Below are positions 23,139 through 27,831 of a stretch of 27,831 bases of DNA, piece by piece. The notes beneath the pieces are model-generated. The model was not told the origin of the DNA. It was given only the letters and a program-made list of their open reading frames with translations, and made no database searches. Within the stretch, counting starts at the first letter, position 1, and each line of letters starts with the position of its first letter. Source of the DNA: Alphaproteobacteria bacterium (GTDB lineage Bacteria; Pseudomonadota; Alphaproteobacteria; Rs-D84); contig JAIDLK010000063.1 in NCBI GenBank assembly GCA_029051085.1, positions 1-27,831 on the forward strand, in the 5' to 3' direction. The position numbers were made by a program, and so were the translations under genes.

Positions 23139-23163
23139 CAAAATAAATTATTAGTATTATATG
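23135..23163 (+). promoter_or_regulatory. Promoter of the orphan gene at 23192
   Basis: Perfect TTGACA (23135-23140) overlapping the stop codon of the preceding gene, 17-bp spacer, TATATG (23158-23163). Confidence 0.6.
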
Positions 23164-23191
23164 TTAAGTGGCCTAAGCAAAAGGATATAAA

Positions 23192-23755
23192 ATGGCATAT
23201 GTTAACGATCGTCGCACTCGGCCCAGTGTAGCACAACAATTATTTAGTGAAGTCTATGTTCCTCATATTGCTGATATGATATTAAAGAAACATGGTGGTT
23301 CTTATGCTTGTTACGAGAATGACCGTAACACATGGCGCTCTTATATTCCGTATTCGGCGAAAATAGAGGATGAATTTATCATGGAAACCAAGATGTTTAT
23401 TGTATTCTTGGACCATTATGTGAAAAAGCTGGCTGAAAATCCGGAATTTGTAATGGCTTTTGTAAAGATGGTTGTGGATTACTTGTCCGCATATACCATG
23501 AAAAATCCAAGATTTCCGAAGCGCACCCGTAAAAAGGCCAAAGAGGCGTTGATGCAAACGTTGTGGAGTGATTTTGCACATATTCAGAAAATGCTGGAAC
23601 GCCAGGCTGCTCGTCGTGAGGAACGCCGTGAACGTAATATCAGATATAAAACAGGTGGCAAGAAAGCACCGTCGGACCCAAACAAAGATGCTTATGATAA
23701 AATGAAGGCGACGCAGCGCCGCCTTGCTTCGGGCCGGGGCCCGAAGCAGAAATAA
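23192..23755 (+). CDS. Hypothetical helical, basic protein
   Basis: A 187-residue soluble protein of unknown family. Residues 10-110 look globular and mostly helical (VAQQLFSEVYVPHIADMILK, then METKMFIVFLDHYVKKLAEN). From about 110 the chain becomes strongly basic (PRFPKRTRKKAKEALMQTLW, then RRERNIRYKTGGKKAP) and ends in a disordered KATQRRLASGRGPKQK tail. Such a tail could bind nucleic acid, but nothing else supports this. It has its own promoter and an AAAGGA ribosome site, and converges on miaA. Confidence 0.65.
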   Translation: MAYVNDRRTRPSVAQQLFSEVYVPHIADMILKKHGGSYACYENDRNTWRSYIPYSAKIEDEFIMETKMFIVFLDHYVKKLAENPEFVMAFVKMVVDYLSAYTMKNPRFPKRTRKKAKEALMQTLWSDFAHIQKMLERQAARREERRERNIRYKTGGKKAPSDPNKDAYDKMKATQRRLASGRGPKQK

Positions 23756-23770
23756 CACTGCAAAGCAATA

Positions 23771-24646
23771 TTATATCACGGCATCGATATCTTCGGTGCC
23801 GTTTAAAATTATATCGGCCGCAAATTGTGTGCGAAACCACGTGCGCTGGCGTTTGGCGTATTGATTGGTTTTGGTAATCCAGCCACCTATACATTCTTCC
23901 ATAGATATCTTGCCCCGAACATATGCGCACATCTGGGCGGCACCGATTGCACGATTTTCGTCCCAGCCGCTGTTTATTATACGATGGGCTTCTTTCTCGG
24001 CGCCGCCTGATATCATTTGTGGTATGCGCGCCGCAATGCGCGCGCGCAGCACGTCGCTTGGCGGATTGATAAGTATTCGTCGCGCCGTTGGTGCCACCGC
24101 GCCGCTGCGTGGCATGGATTGGAAATCTGTTATATGGCGGCCGGTTTGCAAAAATACCTCTATTGCGCGGGCCATGCGTTGCGGGTCTGTGAATTTAAAG
24201 TTATGCGGTAACAGACCGCGTGCGGCGTCCATATCGGTTGCAACAATTTCGCGTGCACGTCGCCGCGTATCATCGGAAATATCCGGCATTGGTGAAATAC
24301 CGGATATCAGTGCGTTTATATAATATCCCGTTCCGCCTACGAAAATAACGGGCATGCCCGCCATGCGTGCCGCATTGTATTCGGCACGTGCCCGGTCCAG
24401 GTATTCCGCCACACTGATTTGTTCCGATAAGTCTAGAATGGAAAACAGCTTGTACGGAATGCCGTCAATATCGGGTGTTATTGGTCGCCCGGCAAATGGA
24501 CTGGCCGAAATATTTTCAATGCCGCGATAAATCTGAACGCTGTCACAGTTTATAATCACACCCCCGATTTTTGCGGCCAGTTTATGTGCCAGTGCGGATT
24601 TTCCGGATGCGGTGGGGCCTGCAATAATGTATGCGTCTTGTTTCAT
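23771..24646 (-). CDS. miaA: tRNA dimethylallyltransferase MiaA
   Basis: A 291-residue enzyme that adds a dimethylallyl group to A37 of tRNAs reading UNN codons. It starts MKQDAYIIAGPTASGKSALA with the P-loop GPTASGKS at 10-17, followed by the IINCDSVQIYRG motif, VFVGGTGYYINAL-type motif (here IFVGGTGYYINAL) and DPQRMARAIEV. The frame runs open to 24856, but the family start, the length near 300 residues and a TTGAAT-17-TATAAT promoter nine bases before the ATG all fix 24646. Divergent from gap, with adjoining -35 boxes. Confidence 0.93.
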   Translation of the reverse strand: MKQDAYIIAGPTASGKSALAHKLAAKIGGVIINCDSVQIYRGIENISASPFAGRPITPDIDGIPYKLFSILDLSEQISVAEYLDRARAEYNAARMAGMPVIFVGGTGYYINALISGISPMPDISDDTRRRAREIVATDMDAARGLLPHNFKFTDPQRMARAIEVFLQTGRHITDFQSMPRSGAVAPTARRILINPPSDVLRARIAARIPQMISGGAEKEAHRIINSGWDENRAIGAAQMCAYVRGKISMEECIGGWITKTNQYAKRQRTWFRTQFAADIILNGTEDIDAVI

Positions 24647-24655
24647 ATCGGAAAA

Positions 24656-24684
24656 ATTATAAATGGCCATTGTGCAAAATTCAA
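24656..24684 (-). promoter_or_regulatory. Promoter of miaA, nearly leaderless
   Basis: TTGAAT (24679-24684), 17-bp spacer, perfect TATAAT (24656-24661), nine bases before the ATG; the untranslated leader would be only two or three bases. Confidence 0.6.
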
Positions 24685-24714
24685 TTGTAAATTCTAAAAT
24701 TATGGTGCTAGAAT
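24685..24714 (+). promoter_or_regulatory. Promoter of gap
   Basis: TTGTAA (24685-24690), 18-bp spacer, TAGAAT (24709-24714). Its -35 directly abuts the -35 of the divergent miaA promoter. Confidence 0.55.
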
Positions 24715-24749
24715 AGGGGAGTCCAATAAAAAACGAAAGGAAAAAAATT

Positions 24750-25751
24750 ATGTCAAAAGTAAGAGTTGCTATCAATGGTTTCGGCCGTATCGGACGCTTG
24801 GTTTTGCGTGCGGCATTGGAATCGGGACGTGATGATATTGAATTTGTTGCGGTCAATGACTTGGCCCCGGCCGAGCAGAACGCATACCTGTTGGAATATG
24901 ATTCTGTTCACGGGCGTCTGCCGATGCCGGTAAAACTGGAAGGTGATACCATCGTTGTTGGCAATCAGAAAATAAAGTGCATTGCGGAAAAAGACCCGAC
25001 AAAATTACCGTGGGGTGAAATGAACATCGATGTTGTTATGGAATGCACGGGTATTTTCACTGCGGCGGACAAAGCAAAGGTTCATCTGGAAGCGGGTGCA
25101 AAGCGCGTTCTGGTATCGGCGCCGTCGGCTGGTGCGGATGCCACCATCGTATATGGTGTAAATCAGGATACTTTAAAGCCGACTGATTTGATTGTATCAA
25201 ATGCATCCTGCACAACAAACTGTCTGGCGCCTGTGGCCAAGGTTTTGGATGACAGCTTTGGCATTATCTCCGGCTGGATGACAACGGTTCATGCGTATAC
25301 CGGCGACCAGCAGTTGCTGGATAAAAACCACAAAGACTTCCGTCGTGCGCGTGCGGCGGCCTTGTCCATGATTCCGACCAGCACCGGCGCGGCCAAGGCG
25401 ATTGGTCTTGTTCTGCCGAAATTGGCGGGAAAATTGGACGGTATGGCAATCCGCGTACCAACACCGGACGTATCGGTTGTTGAACTGGTTGTTAATCTGG
25501 AAAAAGATGCAACGGTTGACGCTGTAAACGCTGCGATGAAGGCCGCCGAATCCCGTACATTCGGCTATAATGACAAACCGCTGGTATCCATTGACTTTAC
25601 CGGCGACGCGCACAGCTCTATCTTTGATGCCTCCCAGACCAAGGTCTTGGGCGACCGTCTGGTTCATGTAACCGCATGGTATGATAATGAATGGGGCTTC
25701 TCGAACCGCATGGGAGATACAGCGGTCGCGATGGGCAAATTGATAAAGTAA
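24750..25751 (+). CDS. gap: Glyceraldehyde-3-phosphate dehydrogenase, type I
   Basis: A 333-residue glycolytic enzyme that oxidises glyceraldehyde 3-phosphate to 1,3-bisphosphoglycerate. NAD-binding GFGRIGR (10-16), catalytic SCTTNC with Cys154 (153-158), the TTVHAYTGDQ histidine region, RRARAAALSMIPTSTGAAKA phosphate-binding stretch, and the C-terminal WYDNEWGFSNRM signature are all intact. The acidic residue after VAVND favours NAD. A GAAAGGA ribosome site precedes the ATG; a strong terminator follows. It is a single-gene unit, not in a glycolytic operon here. Confidence 0.96.
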   Translation: MSKVRVAINGFGRIGRLVLRAALESGRDDIEFVAVNDLAPAEQNAYLLEYDSVHGRLPMPVKLEGDTIVVGNQKIKCIAEKDPTKLPWGEMNIDVVMECTGIFTAADKAKVHLEAGAKRVLVSAPSAGADATIVYGVNQDTLKPTDLIVSNASCTTNCLAPVAKVLDDSFGIISGWMTTVHAYTGDQQLLDKNHKDFRRARAAALSMIPTSTGAAKAIGLVLPKLAGKLDGMAIRVPTPDVSVVELVVNLEKDATVDAVNAAMKAAESRTFGYNDKPLVSIDFTGDAHSSIFDASQTKVLGDRLVHVTAWYDNEWGFSNRMGDTAVAMGKLIK

Positions 25752-25765
25752 TCATTTGCAGACAT

Positions 25766-25797
25766 AAAAAAAATCCGGCAACCGCCGGATTTTTTAT
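25766..25797. terminator. Bidirectional terminator between gap and the DGR reverse transcriptase
   Basis: AAAAAAATCCGGC-AACC-GCCGGATTTTTT: stem with A-run and T-run on opposite sides. It overlaps the stop codon of the reverse transcriptase. Confidence 0.9.
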
Positions 25798-26819
25798 ATT
25801 AAGTATTTATTGAAAAAGCGAATAAAGGCGCTGTCTTTGGCCTGGCGTGCATCGGCACGAAATTTCCGCCGCAGATTGTCACAGCGTGCCCATTGCATCC
25901 ATCCGCTGAACGCGGCCAGCTGGCTGCGCGTATGCGGGGATATGGCCGCATGTTTTATAAGTATACGCATTTTTCTTTTCATCTTTTTGGCCCCGGCCTT
26001 GGTTAAAACTACGTATTCTTTGAAATGTCGGTATCCGATAAAGTTTATTCCTGCATCGGTTGGTTTAATAAAAGCCTTTGAAAATACCAGGTCCAGCTCT
26101 GTCTCCAGATATTCACGCAAAATATCGCGCCATCCGCGCAGTGTTTCGCGGTCGTCTGCAAACAGACAGAAATCATCACAATATCGTATATAATCCCGAA
26201 CGCGCATGTTGTGCTTTACGAACATATCCAAATCATTCAGGTACAGATTGCCCATCCATTGGCTGGTAAGATTTCCGATTGGCATTCCGCGTTCCGTATC
26301 GACCGAGCGTACGATATTCTCCAGTATTTTAAGCAGTCGCTTGTCGGTAATTTTGCGGCGCAGTATTTTCATCATGATTTCATGGTTAATACTGGGATAG
26401 AATTTGCGTATATCACATTGCAGTACGTATTTGTTTCGTCGCAGCATTTGCATACATCTGTGTGATGCCGTATGCAGGCCACGTCCTGGAATACATGCGT
26501 ATGAATCTTTTATAAACAGTTTTTGCCATATCGGTGCCAGAATATTCATCAGTGCATGGTGTACGATATGGTCCGGATACAGGGGCAGCATAAAAACATT
26601 TCGTTTTTTAGGCTCGTATACCGTAAATATTCGATACCGTCCGGTTGTATATGTCCCGTTTTGTAATGCCTCGCGCAGCCGTGCCAGCCTTTGTGGCCGC
26701 CGTCGCATAAAATTTTTAGCCGATATTTTGGATTTTTTTCCGCGCAGGGCATGGTCTGCGGCAATTTCAAAATTTTCCGCTGATATAAATTCGTCCCACA
26801 AATGCTTGTGCGTTTTCAT
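25794..26819 (-). CDS. Diversity-generating retroelement reverse transcriptase
   Basis: A 341-residue reverse transcriptase. Catalytic motifs are CDIRKFYPSI (Asp136) and YCDDF (213-217). Between them MPIGNLTSQWMGN carries the (I/V/L)GxxxSQ form that separates DGR enzymes from group II intron and retron enzymes (QGxxxSP). The C-terminal thumb (FIGYRHFKEYVVLTKAGAKK onward) is present; there is no maturase, HNH or integrase domain. DGR enzymes copy the template repeat with errors at adenines and the cDNA replaces the variable repeat. Its ATG overlaps the stop of the upstream small gene (ATGA), so the two are translated together. Confidence 0.92.
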   Translation of the reverse strand: MKTHKHLWDEFISAENFEIAADHALRGKKSKISAKNFMRRRPQRLARLREALQNGTYTTGRYRIFTVYEPKKRNVFMLPLYPDHIVHHALMNILAPIWQKLFIKDSYACIPGRGLHTASHRCMQMLRRNKYVLQCDIRKFYPSINHEIMMKILRRKITDKRLLKILENIVRSVDTERGMPIGNLTSQWMGNLYLNDLDMFVKHNMRVRDYIRYCDDFCLFADDRETLRGWRDILREYLETELDLVFSKAFIKPTDAGINFIGYRHFKEYVVLTKAGAKKMKRKMRILIKHAAISPHTRSQLAAFSGWMQWARCDNLRRKFRADARQAKDSAFIRFFNKYLI

Positions 26820-27142
26820 GAAAAGGAATAGTATTTATCGATTTTTACAATCGTTGCACGGAACGGGATGTTTTCTTTAGAAGACTGAATCTGGTCGATA
26901 AGAACGCTGCTGCCGGTAAAAACGACGCATACGTTATCATCAAGAATGAATTGCAGCTGCAGACAGTCTGTCCCATTTCTCTTTTTACTGCTCGATATTC
27001 TAAAATCTGTAACGGTAATTTCGCGATTCAGCAGGTCGTTCATAAATTTTTTATCCCCTGGCATGGGCAGCTTGTCGCGTGCAAATACGGCAAATTTGGG
27101 GCACTGTGTTTTATCAAGTTTTTTTATATCGTCGATTGTCAT
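26816..27142 (-). CDS. Small DGR-linked protein, OB-fold-like, not Avd-like
   Basis: A 108-residue protein directly upstream of and translationally coupled to the reverse transcriptase, the place where DGRs usually carry avd. Avd is a basic four-helix bundle. This sequence instead seems mostly beta-strand after a short helical start: REITVTDFRISSSKKRNGTD, LQLQFILDDNVCVVFTGSSV, then PFRATIVKIDKYYSF. The VVFTGSSVLIDQI...IPFRATIVK...YYSF run resembles small OB-fold single-strand-binding proteins of phages. A role in handling template RNA or cDNA is my inference. AAAAGGA precedes the ATG. Confidence 0.7.
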   Translation of the reverse strand: MTIDDIKKLDKTQCPKFAVFARDKLPMPGDKKFMNDLLNREITVTDFRISSSKKRNGTDCLQLQFILDDNVCVVFTGSSVLIDQIQSSKENIPFRATIVKIDKYYSFS

Positions 27143-27171
27143 ATTTTTTTCCTTTTGTTAAAGACAATCAA

Positions 27172-27338
27172 ACATTCGGACGTTCGCCGGGTAAAGTAGC
27201 AGCTACTAGCCCGAATGTTTCCTGCGTTGTTTGTTCGGAGAATGCGTTGCCGCATTCTGCCGGGATATGCCGCCCCGCCTTTGATAAGGAAGGCATACAA
27301 ACAGACGTTATCGTCTGAAAAGTGTCATTTCGCACTTT
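27172..27338 (-). ncRNA. Structured spacer RNA downstream of the DGR template
   Basis: Between template repeat and accessory gene five inverted repeats follow one another: AAAAGTG/CACTTT (27318-27338), CAGACG/CGTCTG (27302-27317), TATGCC/GGCATA (27266-27297), AGAATGCG/CGCATTCT (27239-27258) and a long ACATTCGG/CCGAATGT hairpin containing GTAGCAGCTAC (27172-27218). None has a U-run. In the Bordetella phage DGR the spacer after the template is part of the RNA that the reverse transcriptase needs for priming; this region is the natural equivalent. Confidence 0.65.
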
Positions 27339-27397
27339 GTCCTGCAGGTTAGCCAAACTTTATTCCCTTGTGTTATAAAGTTACCATTCCCCAAGGA

Positions 27398-27512
27398 GCC
27401 GAGCGACCCGAACAGGCCCGCGCGGAACGCAGAGCCGTCCCGGACGTTGTTACCGCAGTTGTTCGCGCAGTTCGACCTGCAATCGGCAACCGAGGAGTTG
27501 GCGTTCTGGAAC
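27398..27512 (-). repeat. DGR template repeat (TR), probable
   Basis: A 115-bp repeat matching 27717-27831 at 100 positions. On the minus strand all 15 differences are at adenines of one copy: 12 where this copy has A and three where the other has A (this copy has G). Read in the target frame it is rich in AAC codons (seven), each changed in the other copy at its first and/or second base while the final C stays, the classic TR signature. It lies in a gap between genes, next to the structured spacer and the DGR genes. The 3' part (27398-27434) is identical in both copies and GC-rich, as expected for the IMH region. Homology probably extends past 27512 beyond the window's view. Confidence 0.85.
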
Positions 27513-27572
27513 ACCCAACGCGAAATCCGCCAAGACGGACATGAACTGTCATCGTAGCGGCGACACACCCCA

Positions 27573-27594
27573 TTCCCGGATTCGCCCGGGAATT
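27573..27594. other. Inverted repeat upstream of the template repeat
   Basis: ATTCCCGG and CCGGGAAT flank a six-base loop, 60 bp before TR on its transcribed strand. Possible terminator or RNA boundary; no clear T-run follows. Confidence 0.45.
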
Positions 27595-27671
27595 TTCAAA
27601 AAAATTTCGGCCTGCGGCGCTGTTTACCACGGGGGCGGGGCCGCCGCCCCCTGTGCCCCCACCCATCTGCG

Positions 27672-27691
27672 GCCTATGCTAACGCATAGGC
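27672..27691. other. Hairpin/cruciform next to the variable repeat
   Basis: GCCTATGC and GCATAGGC arms of 8 bp enclose a four-base loop, 20 bp past the target gene's stop and absent after TR. In the Bordetella phage DGR an 8-bp, 4-base-loop inverted repeat just downstream of VR marks the target for homing, so this may be the counterpart. The loop here (GTTA) does not fit the GRNA pattern exactly. Confidence 0.5.
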
Positions 27692-27710
27692 ATTTCCGCA
27701 TGCCGTTTTA

Positions 27711-27831
27711 TCAATTGCCGAGCGACCCGAACAGGCCCGCGCGGAACGCAGAGTTGTTCCGGACGCTGTCACCGCAGTAGTACGCGCAGAGCGACCCGCA
27801 ACCGGCAACCGAGGAGCAGGCGCTCCGGAAC
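27711..27831 (-). CDS. DGR target protein, C-terminal end only (partial)
   Basis: Only the last 39 codons are in the window; the gene continues past 27831. The readable end runs FRSACSSVAGCGSLC, AYYCGDSVRNNSAF, RAGLFGSLGN and stops at TGA (27711-27713). The whole visible part except the last two codons is the variable repeat. Cysteine- and Gly-rich variable residues followed by NNSAFRAGLF fit the C-terminus of a C-type-lectin-fold (FGE-sulfatase-like) DGR target. The fold is inferred, since the body of the protein is not visible. Confidence 0.75.
   Translation of the reverse strand, partial: FRSACSSVAGCGSLCAYYCGDSVRNNSAFRAGLFGSLGN
27717..27831 (-). repeat. DGR variable repeat (VR), 5' part cut by window edge
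   Basis: The diversified copy of the template repeat at 27398-27512, inside the 3' end of the target gene. Seven template AAC codons are here AGC, TGC, CTC, TAC, TAC, GAC and AGC. The last 37 bp before the stop (27717-27753) are identical to the template, matching the invariant initiation-of-homing segment. Confidence 0.85.

Noticed and set aside
24647..24856. Seventy-residue N-terminal extension of MiaA
   Set aside because: It overlaps the gap gene and both promoters, and MiaA proteins begin just before the P-loop.
25794..26819. Retron or group II intron reverse transcriptase
   Set aside because: IGNLTSQ rather than QGxxxSP, no maturase or endonuclease domain, and a TR/VR pair is present.
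27308..27568. Open frame of 86 codons through the template repeat
   Set aside because: It needs a GTG start without a ribosome site and reads into the structured spacer; template repeats often look open because they copy a coding segment.
1..27831. CRISPR array, rRNA, tRNA or insertion sequence
   Set aside because: No regularly spaced short repeats, no recognisable tRNA T-arm or rRNA core sequence, and no transposase gene were seen by eye.

Overview
The window looks like chromosomal DNA of an anaerobic, probably host-associated Gram-negative alphaproteobacterium; I cannot name the species. The signs are an oxygen-sensitive class III ribonucleotide reductase, the alphaproteobacterial DUF4164-zapA gene pair, an lptE-holA-map-radC run (an outer membrane, so Gram-negative), a VirB11-type ATPase, and several cysteine-rich exported proteins of a kind I associate with uncultured gut Alphaproteobacteria. 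Genes are short, closely packed and on both strands. Several promoters with near-consensus TTGACA and TATAAT boxes are visible by eye.

Layout. 1-2350: class III RNR, with the glycyl-radical domain as a separate 62-residue ORF behind nrdD and two NrdR boxes upstream. 2580-2860: an overlooked 55-codon membrane-protein gene with its own promoter and terminator. 2961-5650: acyl-CoA/AMP ligase and an orphan protein. 5656-6900: cysteine-rich exported protein. 6973-9896: lptE-holA-map-radC. 12579 down to 9893 (minus): AT-hook acidic protein, a membrane protein fused to an NNPGN domain, and an anchored protein. 12663-13147: DUF4164-zapA. 13173-15430 (minus): two exported proteins, each behind the same structured leader RNA (family D). 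15500-16165: a tandem palindromic repeat, then two copies of a second structured RNA (family G), the second ending in a terminator before a small gene. 16447-19460: FKBP lipoprotein, another lipoprotein, virB11, a small coiled-coil protein, and a cysteine-rich exported protein preceded by a third G-type leader. 19766-25751: an Imm/SHOCT membrane protein, priA, a sugar-kinase-like protein, an orphan, miaA and gap. 25794-27831 (minus): a diversity-generating retroelement (DGR) with reverse transcriptase, a small non-Avd-like partner, a structured RNA spacer, a template repeat, and the variable 3' end of a target gene cut by the window edge.

How it fits together. The DGR copies the template RNA with adenine-specific errors into the C-terminus of the target gene: all 15 differences between the two 115-bp repeats fall at positions that are adenine in one copy of the coding strand. 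The surface and secretion genes appear to be controlled partly by RNA leaders. Family G leaders B and C carry a segment that copies the 5' arm of an internal hairpin and overlaps the terminator stem, which is the expected layout of a transcription attenuator. Four housekeeping or secretion genes (the zapA operon, virB11, priA, miaA) have promoters so close to the start codon that their mRNAs should be leaderless. I found no tRNA, rRNA, CRISPR array or insertion sequence.
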